Assembly: GCF_035270045.1 (NCBI RefSeq)
Contig: NZ_DATFIP010000019.1
Location: 1-64,000, forward strand
DNA length: 64,000 bases
Direction: 5' to 3'
DNA from: Salibaculum sp035270045
GTDB taxonomy: Bacteria; Pseudomonadota; Alphaproteobacteria; Rhodobacterales; Rhodobacteraceae
A program made the position numbers and the translations under genes. Position 1 is the stretch's first letter. Every line of letters starts with the position of its first letter. This document shows positions 15,425-24,690 of the stretch, piece by piece. The notes under the pieces are model-generated. The model made no database searches. It was not told the DNA's origin and saw nothing but the letters and a program-made list of their open reading frames with translations.

Positions 15425-17416
15425 TTACAGAAGGTCCGGCGGCGTGGCCGCCCTTTCCAGTTCGGCGGTGATCTCGTCGAGCGTGGCCGCCGTGGTCTGT
15501 TTCTGTCCCAGGCGGCGCACCGATACGCTGCGCTCCTCGACCTCGCGCGCGCCGCAGGCGAGGATCACCGGCACCTTGCCAAGGGAATGTTCGCGGACCT
15601 TGTAGTTGATCTTCTCGTTGCGGATGTCCGCCTCGGCGCGGACCCCGGCCGCACCTAGCCGTGCCACGACCTCGTGGACGTAGTCGTCGGCCTCGGAGGT
15701 GATCGAGGCCACGACGACCTGCCGCGGGGCCAGCCAGAAGGGCAGCTTGCCTTCCCAGTTCTCGATCAGGATGCCGATGAACCGCTCGAAGGACCCCAGC
15801 GCGGCACGGTGCAGCATGTAGGGGCGGTGCTTTTCGCCGTCCGCGGCGATGTAGGTCGCACCCAGCCGTTCGGGCAGGTTCGGGTCCACCTGGAAGGTGC
15901 CGCATTGCCAGACCCGGCCGATGGCGTCGGTCAGGTAAAAGTCAAGCTTGGGTCCATAGAAGGCGCCGTCACCCGGTTCCAGGGTGTAATCGCGGCCCAC
16001 GGCCTCGATCGCCTTTTCCAGCGCGCCCTCGACGTAGTCCCAGCTTTCATCCGATCCCACGCGCTTTTCGGGGCGGGTGGCGAAACGGATCTCGAACTCG
16101 GGAAAGCCAAGCTCACGGTAGACCCCGGCAAGGAAGTCGATGAATCGCGCGCATTCCTCCTGGATCTGCTCTTCGGTGCAGAAGATATGCGCATCGTCCT
16201 GCGTGAACCCGCGCACCCGCATGATGCCGTGCAACGCCCCCGAGGATTCGAACCGCGCGCAAGAGCCGAACTCGGCCAGCCGCAGCGGCAGGTCGCGATA
16301 GCTTTTCAGGCCCTGGTTGAAGACCTGCACGTGGCAGGGGCAGTTCATCGGCTTGAGCGCGTTGATCCGGGTCTGCGCCTTGTTCCTGACCGCCGCATCG
16401 TCGTTTTCGCCGTCGCGGCTTTCGTCCACCTCGACCACGAACATGTGGTGCTGGTACTTGTCCCAGTGGCCCGAGGCCTCCCACAATTTGCGGTCCACCA
16501 CCTGGGGCGTGTTGATCTCGCGGTAGCCGCCGGCACGCTGCTTGCGGCGCATGTAGTCCTGCAGCGCGGTATAGATGGTCCAGCCGTCCGGGTGCCAGAA
16601 GACCTGGCCCGGGGCCTCTTCCTGCATGTGGAATAGGTCCATCTCGCGGCCCAGCTTGCGGTGGTCGCGGCGTTCGGCCTCTTCGAGGAAATTCAGGTAT
16701 TTCTTGAGGTCGTCGCGGCTCTGGAAGGCGACGCCATAGATGCGTTGCAGCATCTGGCGGCTGCTGTCGCCGCGCCAGTAGGCGCCGGCCACGGACATGA
16801 GTTTCCACGAGTCCCCGGGCACCTGCCCGGTATGCTGCAGGTGCGGGCCGCGGCACAGGTCCTGCCAGTCGCCATGCCAGTACATGCGCAGCGGCTCGTC
16901 GCCTGGGATTGAGCCGATCAGTTCGACCTTGTAGGGTTCGCCGTTGTCCTCGTAGTGCTTGACCGCGCGGGCGCGATCCCAGACCTCGGTGGAAACCACG
17001 TCGCGCTTGTTGATGATTTCCTTCATCTTCTTCTCGATCGCGCCGAGGTCTTCGGGGGTGAAGGGCTCGGCCCGGTCGAAGTCGTAGTACCACCCGTTGT
17101 CGATCACGGGGCCGATGGTGACGTTCACGTCCGGCCAGATTTCCTGCACGGCGCGGGCCATGATATGGGCCAGGTCGTGGCGGATGAGTTCCAGCGCGGG
17201 AGCTTCGTCGTTCATCGTGTTGATGGCGATGGCTGCGTCGGCCTCGATCGGCCACTGAAGGTCCCAGTGCCGGCCGTCGACATGGGCCGAGATGGCCTTC
17301 TTGCGCAGCGAGGTCGATATCTCGGCGGCCACGTCGGCCGGGGTCACGCCGCTGGGAAAGCTGCGTGCATTGCCATCGGGAAAGGTCAGGGAAATCTGGG
17401 GCCGGCCGTCATGCAT
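15425..17416 (-). CDS. thrS: Threonyl-tRNA synthetase
   Basis: A 663-residue class-II synthetase that charges tRNA-Thr. The order is complete: N-terminal TGS domain (SLTFPDGNARSFPSGV), the editing/second additional domain (HDLAHIMARAVQEIW, VIDNGWYYDF), the catalytic core with zinc-binding MNCPCHVQVF and motif 2 (FESSGALHGIMRVRGFTQDDAHIF), and the anticodon-binding domain from VVVASI onward. The ATG at 17416 has GAGGAGA in front; a longer frame exists but is not conserved in character. Long antisense frames inside it are shadows. Confidence 0.97.
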   Translation of the reverse strand: MHDGRPQISLTFPDGNARSFPSGVTPADVAAEISTSLRKKAISAHVDGRHWDLQWPIEADAAIAINTMNDEAPALELIRHDLAHIMARAVQEIWPDVNVTIGPVIDNGWYYDFDRAEPFTPEDLGAIEKKMKEIINKRDVVSTEVWDRARAVKHYEDNGEPYKVELIGSIPGDEPLRMYWHGDWQDLCRGPHLQHTGQVPGDSWKLMSVAGAYWRGDSSRQMLQRIYGVAFQSRDDLKKYLNFLEEAERRDHRKLGREMDLFHMQEEAPGQVFWHPDGWTIYTALQDYMRRKQRAGGYREINTPQVVDRKLWEASGHWDKYQHHMFVVEVDESRDGENDDAAVRNKAQTRINALKPMNCPCHVQVFNQGLKSYRDLPLRLAEFGSCARFESSGALHGIMRVRGFTQDDAHIFCTEEQIQEECARFIDFLAGVYRELGFPEFEIRFATRPEKRVGSDESWDYVEGALEKAIEAVGRDYTLEPGDGAFYGPKLDFYLTDAIGRVWQCGTFQVDPNLPERLGATYIAADGEKHRPYMLHRAALGSFERFIGILIENWEGKLPFWLAPRQVVVASITSEADDYVHEVVARLGAAGVRAEADIRNEKINYKVREHSLGKVPVILACGAREVEERSVSVRRLGQKQTTAATLDEITAELERAATPPDLL

Positions 17417-17570
17417 GGCCTGTCTCCTCGTCGGTTTGGCGCCCACGGAACGCCCGGTTGCGGGTATGTCTTGCCGATGTGTTTTCGCCCCGTGCCGGGG
17501 CGGTGTCAAGCTTGCATCCCGGGCGCGGTCTGTGCTCTGAGATCCTTGGCATCAGGACAGGGGGGATCAC

Positions 17571-18311
17571 ATGACCGAGGAGGTCACGACACCACAAGGA
17601 CGGCGCATCGCCTTGCAGAAAAGCGCGGGCGAGGGCCCGACGGTCGTGTTCTGCAGCGGGTTCAAGTCCGACATGGCGGGCACCAAGGCGGTGCACCTCG
17701 ACCGCTGGGCGGGCGCGCGCGGCCAGGCTTTCGTGCGCTTCGACTATTCCGGCCACGGGATCAGCGGCGGGGCTTTCACCGACGGCTGCATCGGCGACTG
17801 GTTCGAGGACACCTGCGCGGTGCTGGACGGAATCGATGGGCCGGTTGTCCTGGTGGGGTCCTCCATGGGCGGGTGGATTTCGCTGCTTGTGGCGCGGGCG
17901 CGGCCTGACAAGGTCGCCGGTCTTGTCACCATCGCCGCCGCGCCGGATTTCACCGAGGACAGCATGTGGGCGGGGTTCGACGTCGACCAGCGCGCCGCGC
18001 TGGAGCGGGATGGCCAGGTCGCTCTGCCGTCGGACTACGGTGATCCCTACATCATCACGCGCCGCCTGATCGAGGACGGGCGCGAGCGGCTGGTCCTGCG
18101 CGCGCCGCTGTCGCTGCCCTTTCCAGTGCGCTTTCTGCAGGGGACGGCCGACCGGGATGTGGAAACGCCGGTCGCGTTGCGCCTGCTGGAACACGCGCAG
18201 GGCCCGGACATGCGCCTGACGCTGGTCGATGGGGCCGACCACAGGTTCTCTGGCCCCGAGTGCCTGGCGCTGATCGAAAGCAGCCTTGAAGAGGTGCTGG
18301 GACGGATCTAG
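17571..18311 (+). CDS. Alpha/beta hydrolase
   Basis: A 246-residue serine hydrolase. The oxyanion segment FCSGFKSDM, the FDYSGHG turn, the nucleophile elbow GSSMGG (Ser98), an acid in GTADRDV and the histidine in GADHRFSG are all present. It resembles the bem46/palmitoyl-protein-thioesterase-like hydrolases common in alphaproteobacteria. The ATG follows GGACAGGGGGG. It diverges from thrS. The substrate is unknown. A strong hairpin follows its stop. Confidence 0.85.
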   Translation: MTEEVTTPQGRRIALQKSAGEGPTVVFCSGFKSDMAGTKAVHLDRWAGARGQAFVRFDYSGHGISGGAFTDGCIGDWFEDTCAVLDGIDGPVVLVGSSMGGWISLLVARARPDKVAGLVTIAAAPDFTEDSMWAGFDVDQRAALERDGQVALPSDYGDPYIITRRLIEDGRERLVLRAPLSLPFPVRFLQGTADRDVETPVALRLLEHAQGPDMRLTLVDGADHRFSGPECLALIESSLEEVLGRI

Positions 18312-18357
18312 CGGGGCGGCTGCGCCGCGCAGGCCTGCCTCGGCTACGCCTCGGGGA

Positions 18358-18424
18358 GGGGGGCTGTCCGCCCCCCTTGGCCTTGCCGGCCAATTCCCCC
18401 CGAGGATATTTCCGGCCAGAAGAA
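18358..18424 (+). repeat. Hairpins plus GGATATTT motif, copy 1
   Basis: After the hydrolase stop come a GGGGGGC / GCCCCCC hairpin (18358-18376), a TTGGCC / GGCCAA hairpin (18377-18393) and then CCCCCCGAGGATATTT followed by CCGGCCAGAAGAA. The same arrangement lies behind pyrG on the other strand (40017-40066). The hairpins can act as a terminator; the motif after them looks like an interspersed repeat. Confidence 0.6.
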
Positions 18425-18498
18425 CCCCGCCGTCCTGCCGCGGTTTCGCTTGGGATGCGGCGGGTTTTGGTATTGGCTGGGACCTGCGGGGAGGGGGC

Positions 18499-19842
18499 AT
18501 GGCACTGACACTGGGGCAAAAGGCGGGCTGGGGGCTGGCGGACCTGGGCGTGGTGGTCTTCGTGGTGGTCAAGCAGTTGCTCGTGCTGGCCTTCCTGACC
18601 TCGTACCTGGGCGTGCCTGCCGGGGTCGCCGGGGCGGCGACGACGGCCGTTCTGGTCTTCGACATGATTACCGACCCGGTGATCGGCTATCTTTCGGACC
18701 GCACGGAAAGCCGCCACGGGCGGCGCGCGCCCTGGATGGGTGTCGGGGCGGTGGTCATGGTGGCCGGCATGGTGGGATTGTTCGCCGTGCCCGCGGGGCT
18801 GGACGGCGTGGCAGCGCTGCCTTGGGTGCTGGGCTTCTTCTGCCTGGCCACGGTGGGCTTCACCATGGTGGCGATTCCCTATGGCGCCCTGGCCGGAGAA
18901 ATCACCGGGGACGCCGGTGAGCGGTCGCAGTTGATGGCCTGGCGTATGGGGTTTGCCAGCGTCGGCATTCTGCTGGGCGGGGCACTGGTGCCGGCGCTGG
19001 CCGCCGCGGGCGGACATGCGCGGGCGGCGCTCGTGGTCTCGCCGCTGATCCTGGGCGCGATCTGGTTTTCCGTCTGGACGATCCGGGATGCGCCGCGTCA
19101 TCCGGCGCCGGTCGAGATCGGCCCCGGGCAGATGCTGGCCCACGTGCTGGGCAACGGTCCCTTCATGACGCTGGCCGCGCTTTACGGGGTGATGACGCTG
19201 GCCATCGCGCTGATCACCGCCGGGCTGCCCTTTGCCGCGCTCTACCTGATCACCGACACCGGTGACACGTTTTTGTCGGGGGCGGCGCGGTCCGTGTCGG
19301 TGTTGTCGCTGCTGTTCGCCGCCTTCACGCTGGGGTCGACCCTCAGCCAGCCGGGCTGGGTGCTGGCCTCGGCGCGGCTGGGCAAGCTGGTAGCGCTGGT
19401 CCTGGGCGTGTGTTTCTACATCCTGCTGTTGTTCGCGCTTTTTGCCGCGCTGCCTTCGGTCAATGTCACGGCGATTGCCGGGCTTTTCGTGCTGGCGGGG
19501 ATGACCAACGGTGCCTACCAGCAGATCCCCTGGGCCATGTATCCCGATTTGATGGATGTGACCCGCGCCCGCACCGGGATGGCGATCGAGGGCGGCTTCT
19601 CTGCGATCTGGCTGTTCTGCCAGAAGCTGGCCAACGCGCTGGCCCCCGGGGCGCTGGGGCTGATCCTGGGCTCTTTCGGCTGGCGCGAGACGACCCGGGG
19701 CCGGGTCGCGCAGGAGCCCGCGGCGCTTGAGGCGCTTCATGTGTCGGTGACGCTGGCGCCGGCGGCGATCCTCGGGGTGGCGGTGCTTGGACTTCTGGCG
19801 CTCTACCGGCCGCGGGCGGCGCGGGTGCTGGGCAGGTGCTGA
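18499..19842 (+). CDS. MFS transporter, sugar:cation symporter-like
   Basis: A 447-residue membrane protein with about 12 helices. The first loop carries FDMITDPVIGYLSDRTESRHGRRAPWM, the signature of the glycoside-pentoside-hexuronide:cation symporter group (MelB-like). AGGGGGC precedes the ATG at 18499; the frame is open 71 codons further up through the hairpin region, which is not coding. The substrate is unknown. It stands alone between two hydrolase genes transcribed in the same direction. Confidence 0.82.
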   Translation: MALTLGQKAGWGLADLGVVVFVVVKQLLVLAFLTSYLGVPAGVAGAATTAVLVFDMITDPVIGYLSDRTESRHGRRAPWMGVGAVVMVAGMVGLFAVPAGLDGVAALPWVLGFFCLATVGFTMVAIPYGALAGEITGDAGERSQLMAWRMGFASVGILLGGALVPALAAAGGHARAALVVSPLILGAIWFSVWTIRDAPRHPAPVEIGPGQMLAHVLGNGPFMTLAALYGVMTLAIALITAGLPFAALYLITDTGDTFLSGAARSVSVLSLLFAAFTLGSTLSQPGWVLASARLGKLVALVLGVCFYILLLFALFAALPSVNVTAIAGLFVLAGMTNGAYQQIPWAMYPDLMDVTRARTGMAIEGGFSAIWLFCQKLANALAPGALGLILGSFGWRETTRGRVAQEPAALEALHVSVTLAPAAILGVAVLGLLALYRPRAARVLGRC

Positions 19843-19927
19843 CCGGCGATAGGTGCTTGCGTTGCGCGGGACGGCGTGGCTGTCTTGGCGCTGCGCACAG
19901 CGAAGCCGGTTTGGGAGTCGGGCGGTC

Positions 19928-20638
19928 ATGAGCGAGACACTGGTGTTTTTGCCGGACATGCTGTCCGACGCGCGCGGCTGGGCCGATGTCACCACCGCAA
20001 TCAATCACGTGCGGCCGGTCATGGTCGCCCCCGTCTGGACCGGCGAGCGGATCGAGGAAATGGCCTCGGCCACGCTGTCGGGGGCGCCCGCGAAATTCGC
20101 CCTGGCCGGGCACGGGCTGGGTGGCGTGATCGCGCTGGAGATGTTCCGCCGGGCGCCCGAGAGGATCAACCGCATCGCCCTGATCGGCACCAATGCCCTG
20201 GGAGACACGCCGCAGGAGGCGGCGGACCGCGAGCCGCTGATGATCGGCGCCCGCTCGGGCCGCTTCGAGGAGATGTTGGCGCGCGAGGTGCTGCCGGTGC
20301 AGGTTGCCGCGGGGTCCGACCGCGGCCGGCACATGGCGCAGTTGTCGCAAATGGCGCGCGACCTGGGCGCCACGGTATTCGCACGTCAGCAGCGCGCCAT
20401 GCAGCGCCGCCGCGACCACCAGGGCAGTCTTCGCCGGATCACCCAGCCCGCCCTGGTCCTTGCGGGCGCGTTGGACAGGATCGTGCCGCTGAAACGGCAG
20501 GCGTTCCAGGCCGACCTGATCCCCTATGCCACCCTCGAGGTGCTCGACTGTGCCGGGCATTCGGTCATGCTGGAGGACCCCGAAGGCACCATTGCCGCCC
20601 TCCAGGCCTGGCTGAGGCGGCCGCTTGTGCTGCGCTGA
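19928..20638 (+). CDS. Alpha/beta-hydrolase-like protein lacking the nucleophile serine
   Basis: A 236-residue alpha/beta-hydrolase fold. The acid (AGALDRIVP) and histidine (CAGHSVML) of the triad are in place, but the elbow reads LAGHGLGG (residues 60-66) where GHSLGG is expected, so the nucleophile position 63 is glycine, encoded by GGG. Either the protein is non-hydrolytic (a binder, or a C-C lyase-like or decarboxylating variant) or the gene has lost activity. Start at 19928, where the first beta strand begins; 25 further codons are open upstream. Confidence 0.78.
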   Translation: MSETLVFLPDMLSDARGWADVTTAINHVRPVMVAPVWTGERIEEMASATLSGAPAKFALAGHGLGGVIALEMFRRAPERINRIALIGTNALGDTPQEAADREPLMIGARSGRFEEMLAREVLPVQVAAGSDRGRHMAQLSQMARDLGATVFARQQRAMQRRRDHQGSLRRITQPALVLAGALDRIVPLKRQAFQADLIPYATLEVLDCAGHSVMLEDPEGTIAALQAWLRRPLVLR

Positions 20639-20693
20639 GCCCGCGCGGCACCGTGGCCGGCGGGCAAAGGGGCAAATGCCCCCGGGTCGCGGG

Positions 20694-21965
20694 TTACTCG
20701 ACCGCCGCGATGCGTGGCGCGGTGCCACCCCGGGCGCCGGAGTTGGCGTCGATGAAGTCCAGCACCAGCGGGCGGATGTTGTTGCGCCAGCTCTTGCCGG
20801 CGAAGATGCCGTAATGCCCGGCGCCGGGTTCCAGGTGGCTGGCCTTCTTGCTGTCGGGCAGGCCGGTCAGCAGGTCCAGCGCGGCCAGGCACTGGCCGGG
20901 GGCCGAGATGTCGTCATCCTCGCCCTCGACGATCTTGACAGCAACCTGCGTGATCTTGCCGAAATCGACCTTGTGGCCATCGACGATGAAGTCGTTGCGC
21001 GCGATCTCTCGGGCCTTGAAGATACGTTCGACCGTGGAAAGGTAGAATTCCGCGGTCATGTCCATGACGGCAAGGTATTCGTCGTAGAAGGTGTTGTGCT
21101 TGTCGTGGTCGCTGGCCTCGCCCTTGGCGCCGCGCAGGATCTGGTTGGTGAAGGCGCTGGTGTGGGTCTCGCCGTTCATCGAGATGAAAGAGGCAAGTTG
21201 CAGCAGTCCCGGATAGACCTTGCGCCCGACCCCGTCGTACTTGAAACCGACCCGCTGGATCATCGACTGTTCCAGCTGTCCCATGGTGACGGTGCGGCCG
21301 AAGTCGGTCACCTCGGTGTGGTTTGCCTCGGGGTCAACGGGACCGCCGATCAGCGTCAGTGACCGTGGCTGCGCCTCGGGGTCCAGTTCGGCCAGGTAGG
21401 CGGTGGCCGCCAGCGTCAGTGGGACCGGCTGGCAGACGGCGATGACATGCGTGTCGGGGCCCATCTCACGCATGAAATCCATCACGTGCAATGTGTAGTC
21501 CTCGATGTCGAACTTGCCCGCCGAGACGGGTATGTCGCGGGCATTGTGCCAGTCGGTGATGTAGACTTCGCAATCCGGCAGGAGCGAGATCACGGTCTTG
21601 CGCAGAAGCGTCGCGTAGTGCCCCGACATGGGCGCGACCAGCAGCACCTTGCGTGGCCGCTCGTGCCGGCCCTGGCACCGGAAATGGATCAGGTCGCCGA
21701 AGGGTTTTTCCATGACCTTCCGGATCGAGACGACGTGGTCCTTGCCATCCTCGCCGGGGATGGAGGGGATGCCCCAGTCGGGCCGGGCCGCCATGCGCGC
21801 GAAGCTGCGTTCGGTCACCTCGCCCCAGGCCTTGAGCAGCGCCATGCCCGGGTGGGGCCACATCGCGAACGCCGGGTAGGAGGCCATGGCCCGCGCAGTG
21901 GCGCCCAGCCACTCGTTCGTGTTCCGGGCCGTCTCCATCATGTCGTAGGTCATCATGTACTTCAC
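20694..21965 (-). CDS. phaZ: Intracellular polyhydroxyalkanoate depolymerase
   Basis: A 423-residue PhaZ of the intracellular class. The catalytic cysteine lies in VIAVCQP (Cys178), which replaces the serine lipase box as in PhaZa1-type enzymes. Other family segments are VLLVAPMSGHYATLLRKTV, YITDWHNARDIP and the C-terminal PGAGHYGIFAGKSW with the histidine. It releases hydroxyacids from the storage granule. GTG at 21965 is taken as start because CAGGAG lies seven bases before it; the ATG pair at 21956/21953 would lack spacing. Divergent from phaC. Confidence 0.92.
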   Translation of the reverse strand: MKYMMTYDMMETARNTNEWLGATARAMASYPAFAMWPHPGMALLKAWGEVTERSFARMAARPDWGIPSIPGEDGKDHVVSIRKVMEKPFGDLIHFRCQGRHERPRKVLLVAPMSGHYATLLRKTVISLLPDCEVYITDWHNARDIPVSAGKFDIEDYTLHVMDFMREMGPDTHVIAVCQPVPLTLAATAYLAELDPEAQPRSLTLIGGPVDPEANHTEVTDFGRTVTMGQLEQSMIQRVGFKYDGVGRKVYPGLLQLASFISMNGETHTSAFTNQILRGAKGEASDHDKHNTFYDEYLAVMDMTAEFYLSTVERIFKAREIARNDFIVDGHKVDFGKITQVAVKIVEGEDDDISAPGQCLAALDLLTGLPDSKKASHLEPGAGHYGIFAGKSWRNNIRPLVLDFIDANSGARGGTAPRIAAVE

Positions 21966-22055
21966 GGGCGTCTCCTGCTTGCGCGTGTGCGGTCGAACAT
22001 GTCGACCATCCGTGCTATGGGTCGCATTGACCACTGATCCTGCCAGTGGCACATG

Positions 22056-22066
22056 CTGCAACTGCA
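22056..22066. promoter_or_regulatory. Possible PhaR half-sites upstream of phaC
   Basis: CTGCAACTGCA, two direct CTGC half-sites about 20 bases before the phaC start in the phaZ-phaC divergent region. Compared with the clean CTGC-N3-GCAG boxes before phaP this is a weak match. Confidence 0.35.
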
Positions 22067-22087
22067 AAATACCCCGGGAGGGCCTAC

Positions 22088-23902
22088 ATGACAACTGAGG
22101 ATTCCGGAGAGGGCGAGGCGGATGGTGCTGCGGCGCTGTCGCGGCTGGAAGAGAACATGTCCCGGATCGAGGAGCTTACCCAGCGGCTGGTCAGTGTCCT
22201 CTCCAACAAGCGGCAGGTTCCCGAGGACCTTCAGGGGCCCAGTCACGAGCTCTACGCCAAGGCCGCCACGGCCTACTGGTCCGAGATGATGAACAACCCT
22301 GCCAAGCTGATCGAGCAGCAGGTCGGCTACTGGGGCAAGACCCTTCAGCATTACGTCGAGGCGCAACATGCATTGGCCAGCGGGCAGCTCAAGGCGCCCG
22401 AGGACCATACCCCCAGCGACAAGCGCTTCGGGAATCCCCTCTGGGACACGCACCCCTATTTCAACTTCATCAAGCAGCAGTACATGCTCAATGCCGAGGC
22501 CGTGTCCAACGCGGTAGAGACCATCGAGGGGCTGGACGAGCAGGAACAAAACCGGCTGCGCTATTTCAGCCAGCAGATCGTCGACCTGATGGCGCCCACG
22601 AACTTTCTGGCCACCAACCCCGACGCGCTGGAACGTGCGGTCGAAACCGAGGGCGAGAGCCTGGTGACCGGCCTTGAGAATCTCGTCCACGACCTTGAGG
22701 CCAACGGTGGCGAACTGATCGTGAACCTTGCCGACCGGGATGCCTTCAAGGTGGGTGAAAACCTCGGGACCACGCCGGGCGAGGTGGTGTTCCGCAACCA
22801 CATGTTCGAGCTGATCCAGTACGCTCCCAGCACCGAGAACGTCCACACCACGCCGCTGGTGATCTTTCCGCCGTGGATCAACAAGTTCTACATCCTCGAC
22901 CTGAAAGAGCGTAACAGCCTGATCAAGTGGATCGTTGACCAGGGCTACACGCTTTTCGTGGTCAGCTGGGTCAACCCGGATGCCACCTATCGCGAGGTGG
23001 GCATGGCCGACTACATCGAGGACGGCTATGTCACCGCGCTCGAGACAGTGCGCGAGATCTGCGGGGTCAAGAAGGTCAACGCCATCGGGTACTGCATCGC
23101 GGGCACGACCCTGTCGCTCACCCTCTCGATCCTCAAGGACCGTGGACTGGACTACGTCAATTCGGCCACATTCTTCACCACCCTGACCGATTTCTCGGAC
23201 AAGGGCGAGGTGGGCGTCTTCCTTGATGACGACTTCGTCGACGGGATCGAGGCCGAGGTCTCCGAGCATGGCTATCTCGACAGTTTCTACATGTCGCGGA
23301 CCTTTTCCTTCCTGCGCTCCAACGACCTGATCTACCAGCCGGCGATCCGGTCCTACATGCTGGGAGAAAGCCCGCCGGCCTTCGATCTGCTCTACTGGAA
23401 CGGCGACGGCACCAACCTGCCCGCGAAGATGGCCGTGGAATACCTGCGCGGGCTGTGTCAGCGCGACGAGTTCGCCAGTGGCGGTTTCCAGGTCGCCGGT
23501 CATGTCGCGCGGATCGAGAACGTGCAGGTGCCGCTTTGCGCCATCGCCTGCGAGACCGACCACATCGCCGCGTGGAAGAGCTCCTACCAGGGCATCCGCA
23601 AGATGGGGTCCGGCGACAAGACTTTCATACTGGCCGGGTCGGGCCATATCGCGGGGATCGTCAATCCGCCGGTCAAGGACAAGTATGGCTACTGGACCAA
23701 CGACGACCTCACCCTCTCGCCCGAGGACTGGCAGGCCGGCGCCGAAAGGCACGAGGGCAGCTGGTGGCCCGCCTGGGAGAAGTGGCTGCGCAAGCGCTCG
23801 GGCAAGAAGATAACGGCCCGCGGCCCCGGCTCTGATGCCCATCCTCCTCTTGCCCCGGCACCCGGCACCTACGTCGTTGCCGACAAGCCCGCAATCGGCT
23901 GA
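22088..23902 (+). CDS. phaC: Class I poly(3-hydroxyalkanoate) synthase
   Basis: A 604-residue PHA polymerase that joins (R)-3-hydroxyacyl-CoA units on the granule surface. The lipase-like box is GYCIAG with catalytic Cys336; the aspartate lies in ACETDHIAAW and the histidine in GSGHIAGIVNPP. Length and the single-subunit form are those of class I. The first 40 residues are acidic and variable. The ATG at 22088 follows GGGAGG; an in-frame ATG at 22046 is 14 codons upstream. Divergent from phaZ, followed by the phasin and PhaR genes. Confidence 0.96.
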   Translation: MTTEDSGEGEADGAAALSRLEENMSRIEELTQRLVSVLSNKRQVPEDLQGPSHELYAKAATAYWSEMMNNPAKLIEQQVGYWGKTLQHYVEAQHALASGQLKAPEDHTPSDKRFGNPLWDTHPYFNFIKQQYMLNAEAVSNAVETIEGLDEQEQNRLRYFSQQIVDLMAPTNFLATNPDALERAVETEGESLVTGLENLVHDLEANGGELIVNLADRDAFKVGENLGTTPGEVVFRNHMFELIQYAPSTENVHTTPLVIFPPWINKFYILDLKERNSLIKWIVDQGYTLFVVSWVNPDATYREVGMADYIEDGYVTALETVREICGVKKVNAIGYCIAGTTLSLTLSILKDRGLDYVNSATFFTTLTDFSDKGEVGVFLDDDFVDGIEAEVSEHGYLDSFYMSRTFSFLRSNDLIYQPAIRSYMLGESPPAFDLLYWNGDGTNLPAKMAVEYLRGLCQRDEFASGGFQVAGHVARIENVQVPLCAIACETDHIAAWKSSYQGIRKMGSGDKTFILAGSGHIAGIVNPPVKDKYGYWTNDDLTLSPEDWQAGAERHEGSWWPAWEKWLRKRSGKKITARGPGSDAHPPLAPAPGTYVVADKPAIG

Positions 23903-24028
23903 CGGCGCAGGTCGCCGGATGGCATGCAGTGCCGCCGGGCAGGGGCCTGAAGGGGCCGTTACAGGCGGAAATGTTACACGCGTTAGAGTTGGAATCCGGG
24001 GGGTTGGGCGGAATTCGTGAGAGTAATG

Positions 24029-24039
24029 CTGCGATGCAG
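24029..24039. promoter_or_regulatory. PhaR box 1 upstream of phaP
   Basis: CTGCGATGCAG, a perfect CTGC-N3-GCAG dyad. Its centre lies 27 bp from that of box 2. The CTGC...GCAG element is the reported PhaR recognition motif in Paracoccus denitrificans. Confidence 0.75.
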
Positions 24040-24047
24040 AAAAAAGG

Positions 24048-24076
24048 TTGAAATGCTGCGATGCAGCATCTATCTT
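24048..24076 (+). promoter_or_regulatory. phaP promoter with PhaR box 2 in the spacer
   Basis: TTGAAA (24048-24053) and TATCTT (24071-24076) are separated by exactly 17 bp, and that spacer is TGCTGCGATGCAGCATC, a PhaR dyad with seven-base arms. Bound PhaR would block RNA polymerase directly. A six-base hairpin (ACGGGA / TCCCGT, 24093-24107) lies in the untranslated leader before the phasin ATG. Confidence 0.7.
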
Positions 24077-24133
24077 ATGGGCAGACGCAGAAACGGGATC
24101 GTCCCGTGAACCCGCACTGAAAGGACCTGATCA

Positions 24134-24577
24134 ATGACTGCCAAGACCCAAGATTTCACCACCGTGATGAAAGACATGATGGGCGCTTTCCCCGTGGACA
24201 CCAAAGCCATGGAAGATGCCTTCAAGACCCAGAGCTCGCTGACCGAGAAGCTTTCCGCTGTCTCCATCGACGCCGCCCAGAAGTCCACCGAGCTGAGCGC
24301 CAAGTGGACGCAGGACACCCTCAACAAGATGACCGAGATGGCGAAGGCCAAGGAAGAGCCAGCCGACTACGCCAAGGCGATGACCGACTTCGCCTCTGCT
24401 TCGTCCGAAGCCGCTGCCGAGCACATGGCGGCCTTCGCCGAGATCGCCAAGAAGGTCCAGTCCGAGACCATGGAATTGATGATGGCCGCCGGCAAGGACA
24501 TGTCCGAGGACATGAGCGCCGCTGCCAAGAAAGCCACCCAAGAGGTGACCTCCGCTGCCAAGAAGGCCGCGAAGTAA
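24134..24577 (+). CDS. phaP: Phasin (PHA granule coat protein)
   Basis: A 147-residue, almost wholly helical protein with many Ala, Lys, Glu and Met and a heptad-like pattern, ending in the PhaF/phasin-type tail AAAKKATQEVTSAAKKAAK. Phasins cover the PHA granule and control its size. It lies between phaC and phaR, with two PhaR boxes in its promoter and a strong terminator behind it, so it has its own transcript. A-T-containing codons are rarer than in neighbours, as expected for a highly expressed gene. Confidence 0.93.
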   Translation: MTAKTQDFTTVMKDMMGAFPVDTKAMEDAFKTQSSLTEKLSAVSIDAAQKSTELSAKWTQDTLNKMTEMAKAKEEPADYAKAMTDFASASSEAAAEHMAAFAEIAKKVQSETMELMMAAGKDMSEDMSAAAKKATQEVTSAAKKAAK

Positions 24578-24632
24578 GCGAAACCGGAACGCCCGGCCCT
24601 TCCTCCTCCTCCCTGAGGGCCGACGTCACGCG

Positions 24633-24669
24633 GGGCGGGCTGCGCAAGCAGCTCGCCCTTGCTTTTTGC
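24633..24669 (+). terminator. Rho-independent terminator of phaP
   Basis: An 11-bp stem (GGGCGGGCTGC / GCAGCTCGCCC, one G-T wobble) with a GCAA tetraloop, followed by TTGCTTTTTG. It lies 56 bases after the phaP stop and isolates it from phaR. Confidence 0.8.
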
Positions 24670-24690
24670 TGCAAAGGCATTCACGCTTCT

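Noticed and set aside
18055..20004. Antisense frame of 649 codons opposite the MFS and hydrolase genes
   Set aside because: It spans several real genes and an intergenic hairpin; composition is that of a shadow frame.
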